From assembly GCA_903813345.2 (NCBI GenBank), contig CAIIXF020000007.1:18091564-18155563 (forward strand): a DNA stretch of 64,000 bases. Reading direction: 5' to 3'. The first letter of the stretch is position 1; the number at the start of each line of letters is the position of its first letter. The notes beneath the pieces were generated by a model. The model was not told the origin of the DNA, did no database searches, and saw only the letters and a program-made list of their open reading frames with translations. Shown piece by piece: positions 13,001 to 27,586 of this stretch. The DNA comes from Owenia fusiformis. Its lineage: Eukaryota > Annelida > Polychaeta > Sabellida > Oweniidae. Both the position numbers and the translations under genes were made by a program.

Positions 13001-13200
13001 TACTTTTAATTGCCCCGGGTGCCTGGATTTCCAGTTACTATGGCAACCATTTCTTATTTAATATTTCTGTTAAACTAGATATTTCTTGCTGAATTAATAA
13101 GACATTCTATGCTGCACATTCTGTGAAACTTTCATTAGAATATATTGAAAAATAAAGAAATTAGAGAGATATTATGAGAACTTTATGATCAACCCTCGTA
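10058..13200. mobile_element. Mariner-like foldback element with a 2.1 kb insertion
   Basis: Ends tacgagggttgatcataaag (left) and its reverse complement (right, ending 13200) begin terminal inverted repeats of about 200 bp. A second copy of the family lies at 30523-31549. Aligning the two shows that this one is in the opposite orientation and is split: homology runs 10058 to about 10548 and resumes at about 12670. The 2.1 kb between is inserted DNA carrying another foldback (10794-11618). No transposase frame is evident, so it was presumably mobilised in trans. Confidence 0.85.
10794..11618. mobile_element. Nested foldback MITE, 0.8 kb
   Basis: The left arm begins ataggccaagggaaaagtaa and the right arm is its reverse complement ending at about 11618, giving near-perfect inverted repeats of about 70 bp. 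A weaker inner pair exists around 11040 and 11345-11390 (caattgcccggcaagtt against its complement), so the arms are longer but degraded. It sits within the insertion splitting the element at 10058-13200. There is no coding capacity. Confidence 0.75.
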
Positions 13201-13826
13201 TATATAAAGTCTTGGATTCATTTATTGTGCTACCATGGGCTTTCAAGAGAGTGAATGGGAATTTTTTTATCAACCGGTTGGGAGAGTTTGAGACATAAAA
13301 CTTTGAATTTAGGTCATTGTGACAACTTTTGATAGATGAGGCTTATTAAGTTTTCCAGTTTATACATGTATCCCTGAAGAAGGAATAGTCTAGTAAGTAG
13401 ATCTTCTGTTAGGTTGAATGTTTTACTAACTTCTGGTAGGTCACAGTATCAAGCTAAGTGGAGTTGGGGCAATCTGCGCTAGGTTCAATTTTTACTTGGT
13501 TCGGTTTTTCACTAACGGAGATACTTCATTCCCATGATTCAAATTTGTTTTCTGGGATCAGTTTGGTTTGAATTTGTACATCAAGAGTCCACAAATTGGG
13601 GGTCTGTTCATATTCTGTTATTACATTTCTGTTCGGTACATGCTTTTTGTTTTTATACAAAACAAATATATTCCCGCAATTAAATATGCATTGTGGGTAG
13701 GGACTGCTGTGAAATTATGAACGCAAGTGACATCTATCTAAAATGATAATCCAGTTATTGATTGTGCATGCGTTATAATAATTTGAACCAATTAAATCGC
13801 TGGATTCAATAAGCTTGTGCTAAAAA
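13201..13826. other. No feature recognised
   Basis: AT-rich sequence between a mariner-like end and a tandem duplication. I see no exon-like frame, RNA gene or clear repeat on either strand. Confidence 0.5.
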
Positions 13827-14275
13827 TGGACGGAACCTTAAGATGGAACCTCGCGCAGGTTGCCCCTAGTGGCTAAGTCTTATTTTACACAATCAATAGT
13901 CAGAAAAGCAAGAAAAATCATGTGGAAGACGGTAGATCTAACTCAATAAATTGAAAATAAAGAATTCCTTGAAAAATGCACAGGGGTTTGTATGGAAGAT
14001 CGGGCAGAGCCCTCTATACCTTAAATCTTAAGTCTTATTTTACACGATCAATGTAGTGTAATATAGTCTAAAAAGGACGGAACCTTAAGATGGAACCTTG
14101 CGCAGGTTGCCCCTAGTGGCTAAGTCTCATTTTACACAATCAATGTAGTCAGAAAAGCTAGAAAAATCATGTGGAAGACTGTAGATCTAATTCAATAAAT
14201 TGAAAACAAAAAAATTCCTTGAAAAATGCACAGGGGTATGGAAGATCGGGCAGAGTCCTCGTTAGTCTTAAATCT
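13827..14275. repeat. Two-copy tandem duplication, 248 bp period
   Basis: The phrase ggacggaaccttaagatgga starts at 13827 and again at 14075. The following text (gcgcaggttgcccctagtgg, then aaaatcatgtggaagac, then a gatcgggcagag block) is repeated with few changes. The second copy ends where the next inverted-repeat element begins. Confidence 0.85.
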
Positions 14276-14284
14276 TTAGGTTTC

Positions 14285-14945
14285 CCTTTCTAAAGATTGA
14301 AGAATGAGGAATAGGAGGCACAGATATTGGCCAGATCGTTTTGTAGTAGGATCTCATATGCTCAAAGAATAATTCACAAGATACGACACTAAATTGGAAA
14401 ATTTCAAAAAAATATGACCACCTTTTAAAAGTGTTCCTTATACAAAATGGTACCTGCTTCCCCATGACAGATTTTGCACTTATTTTATAGCTGAGATCTT
14501 CATCTTTCTATTTCTACTTGTTTGGTTCGAGTAAATAACCTATGGATGCAGTTATTTGACTTTTAATACGGCAAATATTTTTCACGAGATCCGGACTCTT
14601 ATGTGTCCAAATATCATTGTACTGATGACGTCACATTTCTGGAACCACGGAGCACCATTCAGATTTGGACAGACAAGAGTCCGACGATAAAATATCAATG
14701 TTTTGGCCTCTTATTGATGCAGCATTGCTTGAATAACGGTCATTGATGATAAATAAGTTAAAGAATAACGAGATGCTTCGAATGAGGTATGATTTGTCTC
14801 ATATTTTTCAGAAATGGCTCCATAATCGTCATTTTAAAATTGGAAATTTTCTGAGGTGTCTCATCTTGAGGAATATTTATTGAGCTACTGATCCTACTAC
14901 AAAAGAATCTGGCCGGGATCTATGATAGGAGGCCTAAGCACGGTT
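14285..14945. mobile_element. Degraded foldback element, 0.66 kb
   Basis: About 14300-14440 (including ttttgtagtaggatc) is the imperfect reverse complement of about 14800-14940, leaving a spacer of about 360 bp. The arms share taggaggc, tttgtagtaggat and ggaaaatttc in the correct reversed order. There is no coding capacity and the target-site duplication is not clear. Confidence 0.6.
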
Positions 14946-15237
14946 ATGGGAACTCCTCCATATATTACTTATATTATTTGTCAGGTTACGCAGCTTCCAT
15001 ACAAAATAAAAAATATGTATTTTTAAAATAAATTATTTGTCTAGTTTTCGTTAAACAAATATCCTGAGACACATAGGGCCTGTAGAAAAAACTAAACAGA
15101 AAAATAAAAAAAATATTCATACCTCCAAATCTGCTTTATTGGTCAGATAATGCACCAAATCATAATGGTTCTTCAAAATAAAAATTTAAGGGGACGGAGC
15201 GCCTTATCTCGTGAGTATAAAGCAAATCAGGCAAAGG

Positions 15238-15249
15238 TGCGCATGCGCA
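15238..15249. promoter_or_regulatory. Perfect palindromic NRF-1-type site
   Basis: The sequence tgcgcatgcgca is a perfect match to the consensus YGCGCAYGCGCR bound by NRF-1 in animals. It lies three bases before the ATG of the helicase-like exon, the position expected for a housekeeping-type promoter core. Function here is inferred from the motif only. Confidence 0.5.
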
Positions 15250-15251
15250 CA

Positions 15252-15414
15252 ATGGTACCCGGAAACATGGCTCAGTTTGTGAAGTTACCACAGGAAAATG
15301 TCAATGATTTAGTTGCCGCTGGTCATAATGTTTGCATTGTAGGTCAAGCAGGAACTGCTAAGACAACTCTTTTTCGAGAATTACTTTATGATGCCAAAAA
15401 TGCCGGAAAAAAAG
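15252..15414 (+). pseudogene. First exon of a PIF1-like helicase (fragment)
   Basis: From ATG 15252 the frame reads MVPGNMAQFVKLPQENVNDL, then a Walker A loop GQAGTAKTTL (about 15342-15371) preceded by AAGHNVCIV. This spacing and context are those of PIF1/RecD-like superfamily 1 helicases, which use the loop to bind ATP. A donor (aaaaaaag|gtagaa) at 15415 follows AGKK, where the family usually continues toward motif Ia. No later helicase motif is present, so only a 54-residue start is retained. The frame stays open to 15563 if unspliced. It sits in one arm of a foldback element and has no counterpart in the other arm, which suggests a captured or retained host fragment. A Helitron helicase origin is an alternative. 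Confidence 0.6.
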
Positions 15415-16483
15415 GTAGAAAACGCAATAGTGTTCCCAAAAATTTTCGCGGGGTTTTTATGACACATGCGCAGTGTCAATTTACTGAGCGGACCTTTCAG
15501 GTCTCATGGAAGTTAACAGGAAATGACAAAACAGGAAGTGACAATTTTTTTGGCATTTTTTGACATTTTTTGAACAAAGATAACAGATTCACTTTTGACC
15601 TCCAGTCAATTCAACTAGTTCCAGATACCATTTACAGGTCCAGGATCACAATGTTTATGGTCAGAATGACCCTAAATATCATGAAATAACCTTTTCAGCC
15701 CTATGAAAATGTGACTGAAAAATAGCTAAAAGAAGGAGGTAGGAAAGGTCACTGAACAGAATCTTTTGAATTTTTCAGAAAATGTGCCCAACATATTGCT
15801 CTAAATGGTACAATCTTTGAAAATTTGATATCATTCATAGAAAGAGAAAAAAAATGAAAAAACTGATTTGAAAAGCGATCTATTTTCCTTTTTATGACCG
15901 CCATTTTTGTTTACGACAATTTTCTAAAATTTCAAAGATTGTATCAGTTAGAGCATTATATTGGGCACATTTTCTGAAAAATTCAAAAGATTCTGTTCAG
16001 TGACCTTCCCTAGCTCCTACTTTTAGCTTTTTTTCAGTCACACTTTCAAGGGACTAAAAAGGTTATTTCATCATGTTTAGGGTCATTCTGACCATGCACA
16101 TTGTGATCCTGGTCATGTAGATGATATGTGGAAACAGTTAAATTGACTGGAGGTCAAACCAGAACTCTGTTATCTTTGTTCAAAAAATGTCTAAAAATGC
16201 CCAAAAAATTGTCACTTCCTGTTTTGTCATTTCCTGTTAACTTCCATGAGACCTTAAATGGCCTGGAGAAATTTTACTCACGAGAATTGATGATTACTGA
16301 ACACATATAGGCATAAGAGGTGAGCGACCCAGTTATTTTTGCGTATAAATGTTTCAAGAATAGCATGATATCAAATAATCTGTACATTATGCTACGATTC
16401 ATTCAAAAATTGAATCTAGAGGACAGGTGACCATATTTTTCATATTTCTTTTTTAATTTTTAGTCGCATTGTGTATATACCTC

Positions 16484-16766
16484 CTAGATGGAGGACTTCC
16501 CACTATCCGTGGGCCTAAGATCTTCCACTGTGGCTCCTGTGGAAAAATGAAAAATTTAGACAGGAAGAGCCTTCTAACAAACATTTATAAGATATAATAG
16601 AAAATATATCGTTATTTGGTTCCATAGTTTGAAACACATACATATTAAAAGTTTGAGATGGCTTTTTCAAATTATGATCGAGCTGAGGAAGCCTTATCTT
16701 CTTACCTTTAGAATCCAGAGTTGTGTTTTCACTATTTTGGAAATCGGAAACAGCACGACTGCGCAT
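16484..16766 (-). CDS. Small two-exon open frame, unknown (low confidence)
   Basis: ATG at 16766 opens a 20-codon exon (MRSRAVSDFQNSENTTLDSK) ending at 16706 with a good donor gtaaga in phase 1. A pyrimidine-rich acceptor (ttccacag) at 16537 starts a second exon whose in-phase reading ATVEDLRPTDSGKSSI ends in TAG at 16484. The product would be about 37 residues, with no recognisable domain. A near NRF-1-type motif (ctgcgcatgcgtg) overlaps the start codon region. It may be a real short gene, the 5' end of a longer one with another splice pattern, or chance. Confidence 0.25.
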
Positions 16767-17169
16767 GCGTGATCTTTAACCACACAAGAACATAATTACA
16801 TCCAGATTCTAAGTAGCTTTAGCGAAAAATAACAGGGTGCCTCTGGCCCCAGGGCAGGCTCCTTGGTTACAAGTGCCCGGGGGTAAGTGTCTGGCAAGTG
16901 TCTGGGCAAGTGTCTGGGTGTTTATATTTTGCTCACACAGTGCAATTAAATAGGTGTTTTTTTTAATATAGATCTATTTTACCCACATCACTGACTCATT
17001 ATTTTCAAATAATGATGGGCAAAAATTATCCCGTGCCAGGACAGGATAAGGTAAAAGATCTATATTTATCCTTTCCGTAGGCCTATGGGTTTTCTATTGA
17101 ATCCCATGGCGTAACAAACATGAATTCGAACTTCAAAACGAGCGTTACATGTACCATGTTTCTTGTAAC

Positions 17170-17182
17170 CTCCCCCCCCCCC
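17170..17182. repeat. Poly-C tract
   Basis: A homopolymer C run. Similar runs of 8-16 C or G occur at about 7491, 23576, 24881, 46210, 46575, 48925 and 52605, most of them inside repeats. They are likely assembly- and length-unstable sites. Confidence 0.8.
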
Positions 17183-17285
17183 CGGCTTTGCATGCTTTAA
17201 ACTCTGTAAAACAAATTTAGGAAAAATGACCGATGAAAAGAAAAGAAAGGGTATTAATCCAAAATCTGCTTCTCCTTGCTCCTCG

Positions 17286-17780
17286 CAAATTAGGCAATCC
17301 GGTAGGCAATTTAGGTTGCATGATATTACGCGTGGATATAGGGATTAATTAGAGTAGATTTCGCGGCACGTAGGCCCACACTCACTCATTCCAAGGCCTA
17401 AAGATCAGCGCCATGGCGCGAATGGTGGACGTTACACACTGAACTTATTTTAGTACATTCTATCACTAATTCCCAGTCGGTAGGACTATCTGATCCGAAG
17501 AAAATGATATGAGTAATCTTATTTGCCTGATACTATATACACAAATTAGGCAATCCCGGGTAGGCAATTTAGGTTGGCATGATATTACGCGTGGACTTTA
17601 GGGCCTATATAGAGTAGATTTCGCGGCACGTAGGCCCACTCACTCATACGTATATATGTAAGGCCTAAAGATCGGCGAATGGTGGACGTTACACACTGAA
17701 CTTATTTTAGTACATTGTATCACTAATTCCCTGTATCTGATCCGAAGAAAATGATATGAGAAATCTTATTTGCCTTATAC
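17286..17780. repeat. Two-copy tandem duplication, about 250 bp
   Basis: The phrase caaattaggcaatcc starts at 17286 and 17542. The shared text that follows includes catgatattacgcgtgga, agagtagatttcgcggcacg and aatggtggacgttacacact. The second copy has lost short pieces (for example the gcgccatggc segment). Confidence 0.85.
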
Positions 17781-17896
17781 TAGTCTATATACGTTGAAAT
17801 ATTTATCTTTTTGTTTTGATGATGTGATGATAAAAGTCAGATGATAAAAGTCATGTGTTCAAGAATATATAAGTATTAGCCGGGAAGCCATTAAAA

Positions 17897-20800
17897 GGAT
17901 AGGTATCGATATGGTGAACTGAATTCAACAATGTTTTTCTCTTAAACCAATTACTGAAAACATTCTGTAAAAAACAGTCCTTTGTGTAATGTTGACTGAT
18001 TGGCTACAATTTAATGCAAAAAATTATTCATATATATATTATATAACTGTTTTTGTTAACATTTTTTGTTTTTTAGTGCAATTGTTTTTTGTTCCTTTCT
18101 ACCAATTCTTGAGAATGAAATAAAATGTCTTTCCGAACCTTGTTGGAACAAATTAGCATATATAACATTTTCTTAGACCTCTCAATATCATAGTTATACA
18201 AAGGACATTTTGGTTGATTTAACAAAAAGTATGCAAAAACTTAAAACAAAACCCCCCAAAATGGTAGAGATTAAAAGGTGGATTGGATCGAGTGGACTGG
18301 ATTCATGTAAAAGGTGGATTGGATCGGGAATCTTCAAAATGTCGAATTTCTTATAAAAATAATTCTGTTGATCTCCCTCTTAACAATTTCGCTCTACAGT
18401 ATTACAGGTCCCTTTTGAGAAATCAGAAAAAAGCAATGACAAATACATACTCCAATTAGTTCATGGACACTCTTAAGTATTTAACTGCTTTCCTTGTAAA
18501 TCAACTTTTGTAAGACATAGATCTTTAGAAAAAGAAAACCTGCCATTCAAATTGATGTGTGAATGTTCACAAAGCATTTCTGGCACGTTCAGTTTGGATT
18601 GAAAACGGATGATATGGATCTTCAAACCAGTCTGCCTTATGATTTATGAAATGTCTCAAATTACACTTGGAATGAATAAGATGGTATATCAGAAAGCGGG
18701 TACCAGGTCATCCTTCTAGCCCACCCAAGCAAAATAATATTACATCTATTATTTGACATTGTGCAAGTGAAGAGAGCACCAATCTTCCTAGAGGGAGATC
18801 AATAGAATTTTTTTAAAGGAAAATCCATATTTTGAAGATAGCCAATCCAATCCACCTTTTACATGAATCCAATCCACTCGATCCAATCCACCTTTTAATC
18901 TTTACCCCCAAAATAGATAAAAATTAAGATAACCCTTTTATTTCATAAACAAGATACTTTTTACTTTTTTTAAATCAACCAAACTTTCCTTTGTACAATT
19001 ACAATATTGAGAGACCTAAACACGTTGTGTTTATGTCGTTTTGTTCCAATGAGGTTCGAATAGATGTGTCATTTTAATCCAAACATATGATACCAAGAAC
19101 AAAAGAAGTGTCTGATGTGTTTTCTAAAACAATAGAGAAAAGTATATACAGGGTGGTCCAAAAAAAGTGAACCCTTGCAACCGGCTATATTTCCCTTATT
19201 ACCCACGGAATCCTTTCATAGTTTCACATGTTGTAGAGGAAGGTCTAAAATTTTTGTTGGTACTATACATTTTTCTTAGTATTGACATCACTGAAAATGG
19301 GTAAAATGTGAACTTCAATATCTGCGATTCTTCAACCCTTCAACAATCTTCCCATGGAAATCTTTTAAGCCGGAGTCTGGGAAACCTAATGTTTTCTGAC
19401 TTTGTTTGGTTTTGAATCCCACACAATATGATGTAAAAATTAGCATCCTACCTCTGTCAGTTGCCAAGTTATTGTGATCAAAAGAAGTGTTCAATGTTTC
19501 CAAAGACGAGAACATCTTCCAGTGAAATCGCAACATAACCCTATGGTCTTAAAATGCCAATATCTGGACCAACTGTTATGAAATATGGCTCAAAACACAG
19601 AATATTAGATTTCCTTTTGATTTTTGTAACATTTTATATGAAGGGCTTCTCAGATTTTGGGTCACAAGGGGTAACTTTGCCCCCCTCTACCCGTTTGTGT
19701 AGGTAACATGCCTCTAAACTGTTGAATGGTTAAAACAGCTTCAAAATGGTCAATAAAAGTGTGAAATGTGTTTTCTTCTCAAATAGTGTCCCATTTGTCA
19801 TATGGTTGGGTTTAAACTTATAATCTCTCACTGAAAGCTTTTTTAAGATCATCTAATGTGTATCAACAATTTCCGTCAATCACATTGGTAAAATTTTGCA
19901 CAAAATCTAATTTGAGGCATGTTTGTTTAAGTCTTGTAATTTGTTCGAAATTTAAGACTGAGAATAAATGATGGTGTCAACAAAAGTTTTAGACCTTTCT
20001 CTACAAGATGTGATAATATGAGCAAATTCATGCATGTATTTGTTGTATGGGGTTTTCTTCTTAGATTCAGCCCCACCCTGAATGAAATAATATTTTGCCC
20101 CGGGGATCGTGGTGCAATCGATTACTCACAACAGACCATTATGTTCCCCAATATTCTAACTTGTATTCCATGATTCCCAAATAATTGTAACGGACTTGTT
20201 AATTATAATTAAAACAAATATTTTTATTTCAAGCTTTACAGTTCTCTAATTAATGCAATAAGTACATTTATCTCAATGGATCAAATGCTTTACCAAGTGT
20301 ATGTCTCTTCATAAATATTTCCTAAGTGAACATCAATCATTTCAAATCTTAAATTCTTAACTTTCAATTCTAGATTCTCAACTTCATAAACTTCTCAAAC
20401 TCCTCAAACTCCTCAAACTCGCTTGGCCTGTGATAATTATATAAAATAATCTTGGTTGGTAAAGTATGTTTTTACATTTTACGAAAATATATGTTTCATG
20501 TCAAAATGCAGATCCTTGTTGAATGATTTAATTCTTATAATATATTCGCGCTTATAAATACAAGAACTTCTCATACAAACATACAAATAATGAATAATAA
20601 ATATTAATTGAAAATGCTTCGTTAATCGTTCTATTTCTCTCAAATTGCCTTATTCCGAGAGCCGCAAAAATTACCCGTATCAAATTTGTTTCCCCTTTCT
20701 CCCTCTTTCCATGTTTCCAATCCATTCACAGATCCCCTCAAGATTCCCCATTTCAAGTCCGTTCCCTGTTCCGAGTTTGTTTCGAGTTCCCCGTTGGTTC

Positions 20801-21265
20801 CGTGCTTTCGATCCGTTCCCAGTTCTCCGTTCTCCCTGAATCAAGTCTAAACTGCCATTTATATACCCGTAAGCGATGCTATTCTTAGCTAGGGGCTGCG
20901 TGACGTAATTTACGTATGAAAGTAGAATTGATACAAGAATGAATCATAATCGGAAATGATTCCATTTATGGTATTGACCGGAAATTATGCCTTATAAGGA
21001 AGGTGAGTAATAGTTCTTCTATTTGTGAGATCGGCGGTAATTTTGAATCAAAGAAAGTGTACAATGTTTGAATTTTGAGTTACAACATATTAAGGAAAAT
21101 ATAGCCTGTTGCAGGGGTTCACTTTTTGGACCACCCTGTATATATACTGTATATAGCAAATTATAATGTTACCATCCAAAAGATGACCATTAAATTGACG
21201 ATGTGAAAAATTTTCAGAATGTTTCAAAAGTGTTAAAAAAGTTCACCATATCGATACCACTCCTT
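17897..21265. mobile_element. Foldback element split by a mariner-like insertion
   Basis: Outer ends aggtatcgatatggtgaac (17901) and its complement (to about 21260) face each other. Inside, about 18100-18385 is the reverse complement of about 18783-19110, including a striking pair of purine-rich blocks (aaaggtggattggatcgagt and its complement). Without the inserted element at 19149-21138 the foldback is about 1.4 kb with arms near 490 bp. It lies directly upstream of the protease gene promoter. Confidence 0.8.
19149..21138. mobile_element. Composite mariner-like MITE (CAGGGTGGTCC ends)
   Basis: Left end cagggtggtccaaaaaaagt at 19149 and right end (complement, ending 21138) are flanked by TA on both sides, as expected for mariner-type target duplication. 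The first 45 bp of both ends match. A second right end of the same family stops at about 20080 and matches the subterminal part of the left end (aggtctaaaa-tttttgttg). So either two related MITEs are fused here or one inserted into the other. No intact transposase frame is seen. Confidence 0.75.
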
Positions 21266-21332
21266 TCTCAACAAATATGTCTTGGTTGGTATCAATAAGT
21301 ACAATGTCTTCCACCACACCTCAACTTTGTAT

Positions 21333-21340
21333 TATAAATA
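21333..21340 (+). promoter_or_regulatory. TATA-box candidate of the protease gene
   Basis: The octamer tataaata lies 87 bases before the first ATG of the trypsin-like gene, leaving room for a short 5' UTR. The transcription start cannot be placed from the sequence. Confidence 0.4.
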
Positions 21341-21426
21341 TAGGTTATCGATGAATCAAGATAAAGAATTCTGACAAAATATATATAACATATGTGCTTC
21401 TGCCATTTTCACACACTGACTGAACC

Positions 21427-24748
<3,322 letters not shown>

Positions 24749-24791
24749 TTTGAATTATAATACACCATGATGTACATGTAATAGCTATGCT

Positions 24792-24837
24792 AATAAAGGT
24801 ATCTTGAAAGTGTGCACACTGTTAATAATGGAATAAA
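24792..24837 (+). terminator. Polyadenylation signals of the protease gene
   Basis: AATAAA occurs at 24792-24797 and again at 24832-24837, 44 and 84 bases after the stop codon. Both are plausible cleavage signals. A C-rich tract follows at about 24881. Confidence 0.65.
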
Positions 24838-25002
24838 TATGTCTTCTTCTTCAATGCATCTACTTAGAGTTTGGCCAAGATCCCCCCCCCCCCATTTCAT
24901 TTATTCAAAGCTCGTATGAACAGGTTTCTCAACCTGCAGCTATAAAACTGAGGTTTTCTGTATTGTAAGTCCAACGTAGAATCCTCACGATAACCATCAT
25001 AA

Positions 25003-25697
25003 ATAAAAAGGTTCATGTGCAGTATGGCAAGTGATTCTAGACAGTCATATCTTTCACCATGAGTACTTTCTGTGCATTAATACAGTGGTTTTATTATAAC
25101 AATATGTTTTCGTTCAAGTGAAGTACGCATGATGATAAAAATATCAATATAACATTTCGAAAAATTATGAATAGGGATCCCATGTCAACAATTTTTTCAA
25201 AATGTTGAACCTATTTACTAAAAAGAGGATCTCCTTTTCCTCATTTTTATTCCATGAAAAGATTATTCAAAAAGGGGTCTAAAACTTCTTTAAAAGTAGA
25301 ATGGTATTGAAAGTCTAGTTTTGAAGATATCAATTTTCGATGACCAAAATTATGCTGAAAATAACATGGGATATGTGGTTTTTAACTTCATTTCAATACC
25401 AGTCACCTTTTCAGAAGTTGTAAATATAGTGTAAAAGAAACTTTAGATATGGTTAAATCGAGAAAAACAAAATCCTCTTTTTAGAAAATAAGCCTATCAT
25501 TTTCTAAAAAGTGCCCAGATGGGGTCCTAAACCATAATTTTTCAGAGAGTTGGATTGATATTTTACTATCACGGGAACTTCACTTGAAAGAAAACATATT
25601 GTTTTTATAAATACCACTGTGTTTATGGACAGAAAGTACCCATGGTGAAAGATATGACCGTCTAAAATCACTTGCCATACTGCACATGGACCTTTAC
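25003..25697. mobile_element. Foldback element, 0.7 kb
   Basis: The left arm begins aggttcatgtgcagtatggc and the right arm is its complement ending at about 25697. The arms of about 190 bp or more keep long shared blocks (agtcatatctttcaccatg, aacaatatgttttc). A diverged relative lies at 39630-40215. There is no coding capacity. Confidence 0.8.
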
Positions 25698-25961
25698 TCT
25701 TTACAGTTACCAACCAACGTTATAAAACCAACGGATCACTCAGATTGGGCCCCACGTGATTAGTGACGTCATACTAGGTATAGTTCTGGTTTACTGATTT
25801 CTTGGCAGTGGTAAATATTGCTTATCAAACATGAGCTAACATATATAGTGAAACGGTTGCCACATTTCGGATTAAATGACATGTCCAAAAATATACATTC
25901 ATCACATTAAATAAAATTGATTTTTTTAGGTAAAAACTAGGATGAATCCTAGGTAAAAATA

Positions 25962-26210
25962 AGTAATGCACTATATGCTCTAACTTTCTTTAATATTCTT
26001 CAATTCGGCTGAAATTTTGTGTATATAATGATTAAAGTTTTATCTATTATATCCTGAAGTTTCAGCATCAAGCATCAATATTAAGTGTTAATATGGTTGC
26101 TATAGCAACATGGGTGTAGGGGTTGGCGGGGCAGGTACCAATTTTTGTAATTATGAAAAGATCAAAAGTTTTAATTAATATTTCTTTCTTTTAAATGATC
26201 AAAATGTTTC
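25962..26210. mobile_element. Solo end of a mariner family
   Basis: The 250 bp starting agtaatgcactatatgctct are the reverse complement of 52150-52400, the right end of the mariner at 50420-52412, down to the shared ggttgctatagcaacatgggg block. The outermost ten bases of the terminal repeat and the other end are missing, so this is a broken copy. Confidence 0.75.
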
Positions 26211-26219
26211 GAAACTTAT

Positions 26220-26820
26220 ACAGTCACGTCAAAAGGAATAAAAAATTGAAAATATTTCATGTATCAATCAATTGAATTTATTCAAATCCTTTACAAAATA
26301 TATACATAAGCAATATTGAAAATAGTTCAATATAAAGGTGAATATTTTTACAAAAACGCCCTGTATGTAACAAGCTGCTAGACGCCAAGGGGGTTGTGTA
26401 ACGGTAAAAAATGTAATTTATAGTCTTTATTATCTTGTCTAGTGAACAATGTTCATTTGATATTCTTAAAGGCAGAATCAGATCCATAGGGGGTGACAAA
26501 ATTACAAGCAACGTGCATAATTGACCTACCAATCTATTCCTTACAATATCAAATTCAATATCTCCCAAAAGATTCACTATATATTATAAATTGGTGAAGT
26601 TATTAATGATTCAAAGTGCAAAAATGGGTAAAAAATGTTTAAATTCTCCCAAATAATAAGAATGGTAACCATTCTTATAGAAAAATAATACATTATTGTA
26701 AAAACATTTCGTTTTCCTTGAATAAAGTATGAACTTTTGTGATTTTTAGAAAATAAACATGACAAGGAATGACATGAGCCAAAAATATTCTAAAATTGAA
26801 ACAATTTTTTGTTTAGCCTG
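26220..26820. repeat. Dispersed repeat, second copy at 56640-57200
   Basis: Two blocks here, at about 26470-26575 (cagaatcagatcca...ccttacaatatcaa) and 26600-26650 (aagtgcaaaaatggg), are the reverse complement of 57105-57200 and 56680-56725, in the same order. A further piece (aaaatattctaaaattgaaac) recurs at 41895-41920. The phrase cagtcacgtcaaaaggaata at 26220 also occurs at 51560. No gene is seen in this stretch. Confidence 0.65.
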
Positions 26821-26899
26821 CTCGCTATCTCTGATTCTCTCTTTAACATTATGGTCTGATAATTGTCTGATAAAAGTATAGACTAGACTACAATAAAAT

Positions 26900-27586
26900 G
26901 TATTGTATACCTGACATTTATTTGACTTGCTTGACTTTGTAAACGATCAAAACCATTATGACCACTCCACCCTGAACAACAGGAGAGTGCTTCAAGATTA
27001 CACGTACTCCAACATGATGAATCGATAAAGTATTTACACTAGAACTTTTTACATGTTCATGCTATAGGTAGTATAGGGCCTGAACTATTTGTCATTTACA
27101 TATTATAAATAGTACATGTATGCAAAATGTATTTAACATTTTTTTAAATCAAAACAATTTGATTTCTTGTTGATCGTTGTAGAAAATGTAAAAATACATA
27201 AATCACAAACTATAAATCACAATAGCATGTTAATGATTACGAAAATATCAAATCAAATGATTAACTTAAACTTTATATACAAAAATAATACACAAATTAA
27301 TAAATTATTCTGAAGGTGCCTTAGATGGAAAGCAAAATACATTTTTTTAACATAAATGTTTGTGATTCCAATATAATGTTATGCTATATAATGAAAACAT
27401 CTGCAATGTCTTGTCAGCCATTCAAAAACTCTTGGCCTGCTTCTCCACAAAAATCGTCTTCCGGCCGAAACCAATCGCCGTGCTTGATGTCATATCATGG
27501 AAATGACTTAAACAGACTGTTTCATTGATCAGTCACTCTACAGTCAAAAAGTTGCCATAATGTCACGTGATATCTCGCCGGTATCC
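26900..27586. other. No feature recognised
   Basis: AT-rich DNA downstream of the mucin gene's last visible exon. It may hold that gene's 3' UTR, but I see no clear polyadenylation signal linked to either terminal exon and no further exon. Confidence 0.4.

Larger units (their letters stand above)
15194..16330. mobile_element. Foldback element enclosing a host-like exon
   Basis: A strong inverted repeat pairs about 15500-15830 with about 15925-16256: aggtctcatggaagttaaca on the left, its complement tgttaacttccatgagacct on the right, with fair identity over about 330 bp. The spacer is about 95 bp. Weaker pairing continues outward (ctcgtgagta on the left, tactcacgag on the right). The left arm differs from the right by an extra segment of about 250 bp, which holds the helicase-like exon at 15252. 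Confidence 0.75.
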
